A stretch of DNA of 64,000 nt from Pinus tabuliformis (GCA_031772625.1 CM062811.1:648966606-649030605); one strand, 5' to 3'. Counted from the first letter of the stretch, positions 22,764-34,492 are shown. The notes: generated by a model from the sequence alone, not told the origin. Translations and numbers: made by a program.

Positions 22764-24275
22764 AGGAAAAGAGCTGTGGTCCAAATGGATGATCTGTAGA
22801 ACCTTTTCTACATTTTTTGGACATTATGGACAATTAACTTTTGGAAATGGTAGAGGAATTGTGACAACATTGTTAGATTATGGGATCATTAAATGCATCC
22901 TTCATTTCTCTAATCCCCAAAGTGTCTAAGCCATCTTATTTTCTTGATTTTAGGCCTATATATAAAATTATCTCAAAAATCATTGCAAATCATATAAAAG
23001 CCACCCAATCTAACTTTATTACTCCGAAACAATTTATCTTTTCAGACAACAGAGAAATCTATGATGTTGTGGATTTAACACAAGAATGTATTCATTCAAT
23101 TAAATCGTGGCAGTTGGAGGTGTGTTTCATGAGGATTGATTTGATTAAATCATATGATAGAATGGATTGGGATATTTTAAGGTCGATCCTTCATAATATC
23201 GGTCTTGGAGTCTTGGTGGTAGATTAGATTATGGCATGCATTACATCGGTGAACTTTGCTATTATGATTAATGGGATCCTAATAGATTTATTTAAGGCAT
23301 GAAGAGGTCTTAGATAGGGTTGTGAATTGTCCCCTATCCTATTTCTTCTGATTATTGATGATCTAAGTGGAGGGACCTACAAATCACGAACTAAAGGAAT
23401 TATCTTTGGTTGCATGATTACAAAGAATGTTATCATTACTCCTACAATGTTCATTGTTGATGTTCTTTTTATTGGGAAGGTATTTGTCTTGGTGTGGAAA
23501 TCATATGATCAGATACTTACTAGTTTTGGAGAAGCCTTGGGCCTCATTATGAACAAAGGGAAGTCTATATTAATCTCAACAAGGAAGGGGGAGACGGTGA
23601 TTAAGGACATAACAAAAATGTTTGAGGTGGTTTTGATCTCTTTGGAAGGAGGCTTCAAATACTTGTGTTTCTATTTGAAACAAAATAGGTATAATATTAA
23701 GGAATGGGAGTGGTTGATCATAAAATTTAAGCTCAAGATGTCAGTTTATGTTAACTTTCATCAAGTCATTCCTCCAGGGTATATTTATATACTGGATGCA
23801 TTTGTTCTATCTTCCTAATGACATAATAAAGAGAGTAGACTCTATTATAGTTAGGTTCCTTTGGGAAGGGCTTGGTTCTATGAAGAAGATTCACCTAGTT
23901 AATTTAGAAGCTCGAGACATGAAAATGATGGAGGGTGGAGAATTCAGTACACAAATTTTTTTAGAAAGGATTTACTTGTCAAGAACCTATGGAGAGATTT
24001 AAAGGGTGAAGGCATCTAGTGATAGTCATAAAAGGAAAATATTTAAAAAATAGATAGCTTGAGGATTGGATCAAAGAGGGGGCTCTGAAGAAGAAGGTGG
24101 CATCATATATATGGAGGAGCATGATGAAGACAAAACAATGGAATTTTGAAATATGAGATGGGAGGTTGGTAATGGGAATAACATCAAAATTGGTTTGGAT
24201 GTTGTAAAGGGTGTAAAAGGAATACACGAATACACACGTTTTCAATTCCTCTCCTTTGTCATTTTGATAACAGAG
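22763..24275 (+). pseudogene. LINE F, 5' fragment: reverse transcriptase region
   Basis: Non-LTR reverse transcriptase in broken frames: SFISLIPKVSKPSYFLDFRP, ISKIIANHIKA, a palm-like IDLIKSYDRMDWDIL (22880-23227), LSPILFLLIIDDLS (23320-23360) and a degraded FxDD box (FIVDVLFIGK near 23450). Then come thumb-like segments and WEVGNGNNIKIGLDVVKG near 24150, which in related LINEs lies just before the zf-RVT region. It is bounded on both sides by the hairpin ends of X copies 2 and 3. The 3' half resumes after X copy 3. Confidence 0.75.
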
Positions 24276-24489
24276 TGTTGTAGTTGCTACAACAACCCCA
24301 AAATTTGACCCACTTAAAATTTTTGGATCCCCCCCTTATCACTAAACTTTCAACTTCATCTATGTCCTGTTGAGGTTTCACATCCTCGATATTGAGTCAA
24401 GTTTACCTCTAGCACTTGGGAAAATTTCAATCTACAGGTTTCCAACTTAGGTTTCTCCCAAAGTCATAAGTCGGATCTGGAGACCCTAT

Positions 24490-25500
24490 CCTCAACTTAA
24501 ACGATGTAACCCATGACCCTTTCAATCACATCTCATTTTTCCCAAGTCGTTGAGTCATAGATTCGTCAGGTTGCATAAATATGGACATCTTAAATTCAAT
24601 GACTCCACAACCTTGTGACCTCACGACCTGTACTTCTCATTAAGGCTCAAGTCCCAAGGCTGCCTAGTTGCCTTATTCTTGGCCTTCTCTCTTTCTATCT
24701 AGCATTATTTGTGACTTAACAACCTCATTAGGACATTTGTTCACATGGTCACAAAGTTTCTAGGTCCCGCCATACAAGGGCTTCTCACCCACGACCCTCC
24801 TTATCTTGCGACCTAATGACCTTCAAACCCACACTTGCAACCTTTTCTATATAAATCCTACCCTCATTTGTCATTCATCGTCTTATTGAAGCACTAAAAG
24901 TAGATTTTTTTGGCTACTTGGAAGGCGTGGGACTCCTTTTCTTCAAGTAAGTGACTCTTTCCCTACCCTACAATTATTAGTTATGCCATTTTTCTTTTTC
25001 TCTCCACATGACCCTGCACCTTCCATTTTAACTATGATTTACTCATCTCAATGGGCATTTCAAGGAAAAAATCATCCTAAACTCTCAAATCCTCTGTTCA
25101 TTCACTCAATACCATATTTCTAGTGTTCCACTTCTCATTTGAAGAGCATTACCTCACTCTTCAATCACCCTTGATCCCTTGTGCCCTTATGAAGTTTGCA
25201 GCCAAACCTAGAATCCTCCATTTCCACCTCAAGTCGTGACTTCACCACCCAATTACTAAGAGAAGCTAGGTCACACTTCTAAAAACCATGATCGTCTTTA
25301 TCTCATGACCTGATGACCCAGACACCCAAGCAACTATTTAACCATTTGGACTTATCACTCTCCTAAAGATCCCTAAGTCGCAAGGTCGCAAAGTTGCACC
25401 ATATATTTATTCACATTTCTATGACCTAGTGAGATTGTGACTTAGCGACATCCCCACTTACGACTTAGTGACCTCCATAAATTGTGACCCTATGACCTTC
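24490..25500 (+). repeat. Dispersed (A)CGACCTAGTGACC-type motif array
   Basis: Short related phrases recur: CTTGTGACCTCACGACCTG (24614), GCGACCTAATGACC (24811), ATGACCTGATGACCC (25307), ATGACCTAGTGAG (25421), TGTGACTTAGCGAC (25437), ACGACTTAGTGACC (25457), TGACCCTATGACC (25482). They sit in the leader of X copy 3, in the position where copies 1 and 2 carry their own, different motif array. Confidence 0.6.
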
Positions 25501-25625
25501 CCTTAAACCAGTTTCTAGCTCAAGTTACTTGTCCTACCCCTCACATTATAAAACTTGGTTTATAATTATTGCTCTGGATAGTATTATTTATGTCGTCATT
25601 TTCATCTTGGGATTGTCTATTTGAA

Positions 25626-28600
25626 ATGCCAGGTGACATCGATTTGGATTGTATATCAATATCATATTTCTCTGGAGAGATGGCGCCTCTGGTAGTCAAA
25701 GCGTCTCACAAGAGTGCAGAAGGTAGTATCTAAGAAATTGTTGAAAGCCCACCTCTGCCACCGATCTACAGAGACACATCATGTAATATCAATAAGAGTG
25801 CCAAGATCTCGTGGTGCAACATCTATTCATTTTTCTCGAAGAGAGACATTCCGCATGACCAAGAGGAATTTAGAGTATATATCAATATCAAGATGTCTTA
25901 GCTCCATAAAGTAGTTGTGCATCCACCAGTGTTCCCATGTGTAGGGACCACTAAATGGATATAACAGAACACTGATGTAAAACGTTGGGTTATAAGTAGG
26001 CACACAAGTGAAGCTTCCACTTCTTTCACTGCCACCAATATTTCTTCCTACTATAAGCTAACAGAGCAGGAAGAGTCCTTCAACACTACGTGGTTTTCAG
26101 ACTTGAAGCTATCAACCAAAAAAATTCTAAAGTCTTGGTGGCAAGAACCCTCCAAGTTCAGAGTCAAGGTAGACTAGGTGTATAGAACGGAGGGCCTTAG
26201 AAGAGTTTATCAACTCATGGCACCAATGATGAACAAATTATATGGCATGCTGATATTGACACTTGTTTGGAAACCTGGGTCCCTATCATGTACATGGTAG
26301 CCACCAGAGGAACTATTTTCAATTGTGAAAGCATTTTGGCATCAACTTTGAAATCAAACATATAAGAAATAAAGAACGCTGAGAAGGACCAACCATCAGA
26401 GTTTACATGGCATCATACCTCCTGGATGTAGTGTGCTTAAGGTGTCATGTTGAGGGATGGAGACAAAAATAGACCCTTAAGATGTCAGAGCCTGTGCAGA
26501 TTTGTTATAAAATATTTTGGGATCCAGGCTACAAGAATATGTGTGAGACTACTTCAAATTCATTTACTGCTCCTTTGTACTAGATATTCTTTAGAGAAGA
26601 TTCTCCTTGCATGATAATATGGTTAAGGAAATGAGAATTAAAGTAGTAGATTGGTTTCCCATTGAATAAGGCACCTTCATCGGATTATTTGGCTCCTACA
26701 AGCACCCTCATGCTCTCCAAAAATTTGTGATAGACAAGTTGCTCTTGCAAGAGGGTTGCTACTAGTTGACTATAGGGTTTTCTAAAACATTGGTCAAAGC
26801 CAAGAAAAAGCCTTGGCATGCATTCCCCTTCACTATTGGCACATACACCCTCAAGAATTTCAAAGAGGATGAAGCATAAGATGAAGAAATGAAATGCTTA
26901 TTCTTTGTGGATTTAGATCACCGTAGGTATGACAAAAAGTGGATTGTGGCGACACATTGTAAGAAAGCAAGTTTCAATTGGTCCTATGTTCATACCAAGA
27001 ATAATCATGAGGATAAAGTCAGAAATTGGTACAATGCTACTAGTGAGTTAGGACCAAGTGAACAACAAGAGAAAGACGATGAGTGGGATGAAAACTGCCA
27101 AGAGAGTATAAGATTGGAAGCCAAAGTAGCCCAACTCAAGTAGAAGAAAGAGTAGCAGAAGAAGGATGGAGAGAAAAAGAGACATAAAATCAACCATCAA
27201 GAAGACCCAGTGGATGAGCAGGAAGAAGGCGAAGAAAAACAAGAAACCCTAGATGAAAGAAATGTAGCAACAACAAGAAATAATCAAGAGAAAAGGAGGA
27301 AAATGGAAGAGGAGATAAAGAAAGCATAAGGAATGGGAAAATAGTAGTATGAGGAACTCCAACGACAACAGAAGGAGGAATAACTCAAGAGAAAATAGAA
27401 ATAGGATAGAAGGAAGCAATAAGAAGAAGAAATAATTCAACAAGAGGAAGAAGAATGAAGAAAGCAAGAAACGGAACATAAAAGAAAACTAGAGGAGGAA
27501 GAAGAAAGGAATAAGTTTGAGGAAGAATAACTCAAGAGAAAGCAAGAAGAGAAAGATGTAGAACAAAGAAGGAAGGAATAAGAGCGAAAGAGAAAATATG
27601 AAGAGTATAAGAGAAAGCAAGAAGAGGAAGAAACCAAGAGGCAACAAGAACAGTTGGCTAAGAAAGTTGAACTAGATTGCCTTAATGAACAACATGGAAA
27701 CACATCAGGTGATCAGCTAGGTCAGAGTTCTGGGACGCAAACTGACTTGTTTCCTTTAGATGTTCCTCCCTCTACTCCCATTACTGGTGGGAACCTTCCA
27801 CTCAAGGAATTAGAAATATCAGACGAATAGGAAGAAGAGGTACTGGATATTATTAGATTGAATTTCGATCAAATCCAATGTAAGATAGGGAAAGGAGGAA
27901 GTGTTACGCCAAGAACACAACCAAGCCCATTTCAGTGATCGCAAAGAAAGAAATCATCTTATATACTACAATGAACCCTAAAATGAGCGCTTTGACTGGA
28001 TTTTTGCTGTTGTAAAAACCACAGAGGTAAACATGGGTAGACTAAACAGACAACTTTCCAAACTACAAGTCAAGCTCCATGTTGCTGAGAAAAGAGCTGC
28101 TAAAACTAAAGAAGAGAATAGGGTTTTGTTCCTATACCATTCAAGCGCAAAAGAGTTGCAAGATTCTGTTCAATAAGAGGTAGAAACATTAGAAGAAGCC
28201 ATGTCTGTAGTCTATGAAGAAATGTTGAAGCTGCATCAAACTATAATGCCATTCCCAATGATACAGGTTGAATCTAAGGAGAAGACAACTGTGCTCAAAC
28301 AAGTTACCACAGTTATTAACAACATATGTGACTGGATTACCAAATATTTGAATTATCCCTACAAAGGATTAGATAACTTCTCAAAAAAACAAGGTCTAGA
28401 TCCGCATCAAAGCCCAATAATGAGACAAATTGGTAAAGGATGTGGACAAAGTACTGGCTTCCTATAAGAATTTTCTAAGTGGACTAGAATCTTTTTATTG
28501 AAGTACACAAATTAATTTCTATTGTATCTATTAGGGAAGTAAGGAAGCAGGAAGAGGTTCTCCAAGAGATTCAAGCATTTCTCAGTCCTCTCAAACGAGC

Positions 28601-28870
28601 CTCTGCTATGGAAAATTTATAGGTGACGAAAGAAATAATTACTCAGTATGTGATAGAACCATAAAGGATATATACCAAGCTTGTGACCTTATCAAACCAA
28701 ATCAAGGTAAAAGAGAGCACTCTAATACTAGATGCCTTAAAGTGCCTTCACAAAAACAGGGAAGAGTAGCAAAAGGTGGTTAGTGTAACAACAAAGTACA
28801 AGCTTTTGCATTCATATCTTTTATAAGAATTACATGTAGAGGTTCCAAAGTTGTCTATTATTAAGCTGGT
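25626..28870 (+). pseudogene. Family X copy 3 ORF, broken, with charged coiled-coil-like region
   Basis: The reading starts at ATG 25626 (MPGDIDLDCIS) just after a CCAG acceptor-like site and continues with many stops. Segments VDWF, GTFI, DKLLLQE, KAKKKPWHAFPF and then a conserved-looking block (26646-27143, ending in an open frame MKCLFFVDLDHRRYDKKW) follow the same order as in copy 2. About 200 codons (27100-27700) are extremely rich in Glu, Lys, Gln and Arg and would form a long coiled coil. A helical part (LHVAEKRAAKTKEENRVLF and onward, 28050-28467) closes it. No enzyme motif is visible. Confidence 0.5.
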
Positions 28871-29650
28871 AGAATAGAGTAACCTCATTCATGCAACATA
28901 TGCATATTAGTGTAGTGACTAGAATAAGTAGGTTCCCGTAGGCATGTGAAAGGTCATGACGTAGCTCAATGGTCAAGCGTAGATGAAAGGTCACCCCTAT
29001 TTTATCAATAATTACTCATGACACGTCGTATGGGACTTTTGGCTTTGGAATTATTCTTTTGTTCATATTGTTTGAGAACTAAGAGATCTTTTAGTGAATG
29101 CAAGAAGTAATTTTCTACTTTCACTTATGGATTTGATGGATGTCTCATGTGATGGTGTTATGAATATTCTCAGTTTAATGTTTTAAAGTTCCTAGAACTT
29201 TGGCGTACAATCTTCTCATATGTCATCATGCATTGTGGGATTTCTTCTTGTGGTGAATGGATGGTATATGATGTTTTTACCTTTATGCTTGTGCTAATAA
29301 ATTGTATCATTGACATTAGCATTATATCATTGTATGATTGCACGCTCATTTACACTTTCACATGGTTATCAATTATGAACTTATTCATGATTGATAAACT
29401 TATCTTTACATGTGTGTGGATCTGATTTCAAGATTTGCTGACACTGCTTTTCTTGAGATTCATGCTTTATAGTTATGCTGTTGCTATTCATGACATTTAT
29501 TATATTGGATTTTTGTAGGTTACTTACTTGCATTTGTTGAAGTTTTATTTGCTCTCTTATGTTGACACTTGAAATTGTCCAAAGCAAAATATTACTTAAT
29601 GAGATGGCGTTTGGGCCCACATACCTGATGGGACTCCTTTTTCAAATACT
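28870..29650. other. Tail of X copy 3, no gene seen
   Basis: AT-rich sequence with only short frames. I looked for a second TGTTGTAG-type end or a repeat of the 24276-24960 leader and found none. Confidence 0.4.
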
Positions 29651-30935
29651 ATAGGATCTTATTGTGATCCTTCACCAAGGAGTTCCCCTAGCTGTTGGCG
29701 GTACATTCCATCCCGTCAACACAAAGACATTTACTTTCTAAACCAAATCCATGCATATAGGGTCTTTTCTTCTGTACACGATGAATGGCTTAAAGCCAAT
29801 GAGCTTAACATGTCTATGCCTCTTTTCGCATAATGGGGTATGTACACTTCACAATTATGTCTCGTGGGGATTTAATTAAGAGAGAAAGAAGACAAGCTAG
29901 TTGGGAGGGAGGTATGCACAAAGAACAAATTTGGTTAAAGAGGTATACTCACATATTACACAAGGGAGGATTTCGATGGATAAACTTGCAAGGTTCCAAA
30001 AGACTTGGAGATGGGAGTTTCCCTTAAAATTAAATTTTTTTATGTTGTTGGTGGAGCATAATAAGGTCTTAAAGTGGGATAATACTCAAAAAAATGGTTT
30101 TAAGGGACCTGGAAGATGTGCTTTATGCAAATAAGCTTTAGAAGATGTGATACATCTCCTTTTTTTCCTGTCCTTATGCGGTCTCGGATTGGAATGAGGT
30201 CTTCCATTATATTAATCTACATGTCGTTTGGAACAAGTTTTCCATAGAAAGGTGTCTTAAACAATGGTTTGAGGATTTCAAGACTTTTCATACTTTACCT
30301 TTCTATATACTATGGGGCATTTAAATGTGCAGGAATGAAAATATCTTTGAGCAAGAGTATCCATATATTAAAGCCACATGTGTAAGGATTACTTCATACT
30401 TTCTGGAGATTGGACCGAAGTTGCAGGAGCATCCTTGGAGACATTTTTTAATTAAGGAGGTATGGACACACTTTCTAGTAGTATTTTTTAACAGGGCATC
30501 ACAAAATGGGGTTTGTGGCAGTGGGGCGTATTTAGTATTACCGCCAAGTAGTTGCTATCATTTCAATTGGTCTAGTGGGACATAGACTAAAAACATAGCA
30601 AAACTTATCGCTCTGTGGGGGGCATTACTTTGTGCAAATTGGCTTGCTTTAAAGGTTTTAACAATCTTTGGCGATTTGAAGGTGATCATTGATTAGGTGC
30701 AGTTGAGATCTAATTTTAAGATGCCCTCCCTTACATACTCGATGTAGCTCATTAGATCTATGATGAGGACTTTCGAGAGCTTAACAATCACACATGTCTA
30801 TAGAGAACAAAATCTAGTGGTAGACTACCTTTCAAGAAAAATGTTATTGCTTCCAGGGAAAGATATACTATTTATCTTCTCAAAATGGAATCCTTCGCCG
30901 CATGGGGAGTATAAAAATATAATGGTTTAGAATTC
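29650..30935 (+). pseudogene. LINE F, 3' fragment: zf-RVT and RNase H
   Basis: Continuation of the LINE interrupted at 24275. Visible are the zf-RVT region (FPLKLNFFMLLVEHNKVLKW, then CALCK and, after a stop, a HLLFF stretch) at about 30010-30180, and a plant RNase H tail (NGVCGSGAYLV at about 30505, LIALWGALLCANWLAL at about 30610, FGDLKVIID near 30670, HVYREQNLVVDYLSRK near 30795). Several stops and a frame change show that it is dead. It matches the domain order of LINE G at 36100-41860. Confidence 0.75.
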
Positions 30936-31679
30936 ACTGTTACTTCTATGGATCTTGTCTTACTCATGAGTGTGAGGACAATTTTTTTTTTTTGGAAAGA
31001 TCTTTCGGAACAAAACAATTATAGTTTTCCTCACAATAATGTATAATGATAGAACAACATTCAGTGGAATAGTAAGCAACACAAAGCTTAGAATATTTGC
31101 TTTTTTGGTGAAACCTTTAATTCTTATTTTGAAAAACAAAAAGAGGACATAGATATAAGGACTAGAAATACGAGTATTCTTGAAATTGTAACTATATTTA
31201 ATTTACTGAAAGTAGGACGAAAAACAAAAGCTTACACATTCAAAATAACCAAATTCCAATCTAGAGATATGTTTGAATTTTCGAGACAAACGCTAATCAG
31301 CCCCACACATATAATTTGGCAACGCTTATTGTTAGGGGGCTCGACTGATAAGGATGCGTAAGCAGGCTCGACCATAGCCCCCCCACCCAATAAGTAAATT
31401 GAACCTTTAGGTGCTCGACCATAAGGGAGAAATTTTATATCGAGAGAAACTTGAAAAGGTTGCAAGCAGAAGTTTGAATGAAGCCGTGGAAGACGCAAAT
31501 AGACGCACGGAGAGGTCTGGCGAGTGCCTTCCACTTTCAAACCCTGCATTGAATTACATTTGAATGAAAATATGGATAAAGCCAATGAAGAATATACACG
31601 AAATGAAAAGGGCTGGGTTGATTGGTTAAGAGAACAAGAATTTAGATTACCGAAATACAAAGGCAATAAAACATCATAT
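30936..31679. other. Spacer before the tRNA genes
   Basis: No gene can be supported. A 144-codon minus-strand frame (31232-31666) is open but has no recognisable domain, motif or splice context; I regard it as chance or an unknown remnant. Confidence 0.4.
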
Positions 31680-31750
31680 GCGGATCTGGTGTAGTGGTAT
31701 CAGAGTACCCTCCCACGGTACTGACCGGGGTTCGAATCCCTGGATGCGCA
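31680..31750 (+). tRNA. tRNA-Gly (CCC)
   Basis: A 71-nt cloverleaf with box A TGGTGTAGTGG, anticodon stem GTACC/GGTAC around loop CTCCCAC (anticodon CCC at 31712-31714), box B GGTTCGAATCC, and discriminator A. It matches plant nuclear tRNA-Gly(CCC) closely. The acceptor stem has one G-G mismatch (GCGGATC against GATGCGC), where the normal stem pairs fully, so function is uncertain. A TTTT terminator follows at 31783-31786. Confidence 0.85.
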
Positions 31751-31782
31751 GTTAACTTCTAAGGAGTTGAAATGAAGTTGTC

Positions 31783-31786
31783 TTTT
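31783..31786 (+). terminator. Pol III terminator of tRNA-Gly
   Basis: TTTT, 33 nt after the tRNA end. Confidence 0.5.
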
Positions 31787-31926
31787 ACATAATTTCCCCT
31801 GTGCGACTCTAAGGTTAATTAACGTAAAATGTACGGGTGTAACATTAATTATTTTGGACAAGTAGAAGAATTGGATCCGCGGCGTTCAGATCTCAGAATC
31901 GACAATCTTTGTATTGCATAACGGTT

Positions 31927-32000
31927 ATCTGGGTGGTGTAGTTGGTCATCACGTTAGTCTTACACACTAAAGGTCCCCAGTTCGAACCTGGGCTCAGACA
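31927..32000 (+). tRNA. tRNA-Val (UAC)
   Basis: A 74-nt cloverleaf. The acceptor stem ATCTGGG/CTCAGAC has one A-C mismatch at the first pair, where plant tRNA-Val normally has G. The D arm contains GTGTAGTTGGTCATCAC, the anticodon arm is TTAGT-CTTACAC-ACTAA with anticodon TAC, and the T arm is CCCAG-TTCGAAC-CTGGG. TTTT at 32016-32019 could end transcription. It lies 176 bp from tRNA-Gly on the same strand; each would have its own internal promoter. Confidence 0.85.
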
Positions 32001-32033
32001 TGCCTGTGCTGTCGGTTTTCTGCGGTTAGATTG

Positions 32034-32290
32034 AACCTGGCCTCTTTATACATAACAGTGCATTCAGCATTTTTGTTTTGTCTATTTCACCAATGGCAAC
32101 AGTGCATTCGGCTTAAACCTGGTCTTATACATAACGGGACATTCAGTTTTTTTGTCTGATCTGTCTATTTCTAAAACCAAGGCCAACCTTCACTGTCAAT
32201 AAATGGACGATTATTATAAATAGTACTAATATACTTTCGATAGGTCCACCGTTCGAACCTGGGTTCAGACATAACAGCGCATTGGGTTGT
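32034..32290 (+). repeat. Repeated tRNA-Val 3' halves and trailers
   Basis: AACCTGG followed by CATAAC and GCATT-like sequence recurs after the tRNA at about 32034, 32117 and 32256. The last copy retains a recognisable T arm and acceptor 3' strand (32243-32271, GTTCGAACCTGGGTTCAGACA). These look like decayed tandem duplications of the tRNA 3' half plus trailer. Confidence 0.65.
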
Positions 32291-34378
32291 GTGCGCATAG
32301 TTTTTTGGTTTTTTTTTAAGGTGGCAAAACCTATTAAACTCAGGTGGCAAACCAACAGTGAGGACAGCCATCTCTGGCTGCTATCCCCGAATGTCGGTTT
32401 TACTCATCACCGTTATCAAGGAAAACCACGCCACCTGTAATAATCCACTGGTGGTCTGTAAGGGAGCATGCTTTCACTCCTGCCAGATGCCTCTGGGTGT
32501 TGGGCCGTTAACCTGTTTCCTTACGTCCGAAGAAGACGAGCTCTTAACCAAACAGAAGTGCGCAGAGGTTACATAACCCTGCTTTCAGCTTTTTGTCTGA
32601 TATATTTATTTATTATTAATATGAAGAATAAACATAGTTTTTATATAAATTGGGTGTGGAGAATTTTAATTTTTAAAAAAATAAGTGAAATAAAATTTAA
32701 CTAAATTTTGATTTTAAATAAATAAATAAACAAAATTTCATGTCTATTACATCATCCAATAATAAATTTAATTTAAAAATATTTTATTTCACTACATATT
32801 AACCTTGGAATCAAACTGTTTCAAGGCAGGCCGTTCCAACCCTTCGATGGCTTGATTGGTTCGGTTTCTGTCGTTATTTCAGGGTTGATTGGTTAACATG
32901 GGATTTAGTCATAAAATTTTGTGATTTTTTAATTATCATATCAATGTTTTTTAAATTTATATCAATGTTTTTAAATTTATTAATATTTTTATAAAGAAAA
33001 ATATTATATATCAAGTATTAAATAGTATATGAAAGATTTTTTGGTGTAAATTACATGATATTTTATTTGTGGACGTCTGTTTCGAACCAACCAGTGTGAT
33101 TCATGGTCAAGACAAGTTGAATGAACATGCAAAGCAATTTAAATAGATAGAGCAGACCTCCAACGGCTATATTCTGACAACGACTAGATTTGACCAGTAT
33201 TAGATAGTAGTTAGTCTCTGTTATTTAGTTTAAATATAATGAAATTAATGATTAGTGTTAAATTTTATAATCCGGTTAATTTAAATTTTACTAATTGGTC
33301 AATTAAAATATTTTATTATGAAATTCTGTATTTTAGTAGTGGAGAATCCAATTCTACCCAATCACAATAATAATGCTTTATTAGTCCCTCACACATAGCA
33401 TGACATATAAAAATCCATTTCCATAAACATTTTTCAATAACTATAATTGATTTTTAAAAATATATTAATTTTTCTATAACTTAATATATTATTTTGCAAA
33501 ATTAAATAATTATGAAAATATTATAATTAAAAGAAATAAATTTTTTAAAAATAAAATTATACATTTTTAATTAATTAAAACATATGAAAACATTAATTAA
33601 TTGTAATTAAATATTACATAATAGAAATAAAAAATAAAAAAAATGTGTTCACGAATCACATTAATTAATAACTTGAAATTTTCCAAAACTTAAAAAAATT
33701 AATTATTTATTTATAAAAATGTACCTATTTTCCTATTAAGGTGAATATATTGTTAGAAGCTTTTGGAAGAAAACTCCGGCTGAAATTTATTTGTCCAAAC
33801 ATAAGTCTCATGGATTGTTATCTATTTTTGTCAACTTTACGCTTTATATGGTGAGTAATGGTATAAGTAAACTGCAATTGCATCATATAGCTTGGAGTTC
33901 AAGATCACAATTGTGTTCTATATTGTTTTGAGTTTAGATTGTTTGTGTGGTAAAGTTTCATACTATATTATATCTCAATTAATAATGTTTAAAAAATTAA
34001 AAAAATGCATTTTTTAAGTTAGGGTTTAGGTTAATATGTGAATTGGAAAAGTCATTTTTGGTAAATGTCTAGATGTCAAATTACCTAATAAAAAAGTATT
34101 TATTTTTTATTTAGTATTTGTTTTCTCAAAAGGTTCTTTTTATTCTGTCATGTACAAAAAAAACATGATTATTATACATAGCTAATTATTCCCAAGATAA
34201 AATCATGTTTTATTTTTGTAAATGTTTGTAAGACATTCTATGAGGATACTAATTGCATTCACTTAAGAAATAGTAAGAGGTGGCTTCATCTTACTCTAAA
34301 ATTTATTATATAAAAGTGCAATAGAGTAAAATTGATTTCACAATAAAATTGTTTTGAATCACAACTTAAATTTGTAAA

Positions 34379-34411
<33 letters not shown>

Positions 34412-34492
34412 ATGAAATATCCTTAATTTCACTAGATTTTTAAGAATAATATTTTATAACAACAATAATTTTATCAAATTATGAATGTTGTT

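Larger units (their letters stand above)
24276..29650 (+). mobile_element. Family X copy 3, inserted in LINE F (right edge approximate)
   Basis: It begins TGTTGTAGTTGCTACAAC, like the inverted ends of copies 1 and 2, and separates two halves of one LINE. A TATATAAA box is at 24848-24855, a GTAAGT donor-like site at 24947-24952, a leader with repeated TGACC-type motifs runs from about 24490 to 25500, and a long broken ORF starts at about 25626. No second copy of the left end is seen near the right edge, so it is not obviously an LTR element. The right edge is placed where LINE-like coding resumes (FLNQIHAYRVFSSVHDEWLK near 29735) and may be off by 100-200 bp. Confidence 0.5.

Noticed and set aside
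27005-27703. Minus-strand Ser/Leu/Phe-rich ORFs
   Set aside because: Antisense of the Glu/Lys/Gln-rich coiled-coil-like part of X copy 3.
24276-29650. Family X copy 3 as a standard LTR retrotransposon
   Set aside because: The TGTTGTAG start suggests an LTR, but no second copy of the first several hundred bases was found at the other end.
31232-31666. 144-codon minus-strand ORF
   Set aside because: Open but with no recognisable motif, start context or splice signals; insufficient to call a gene.
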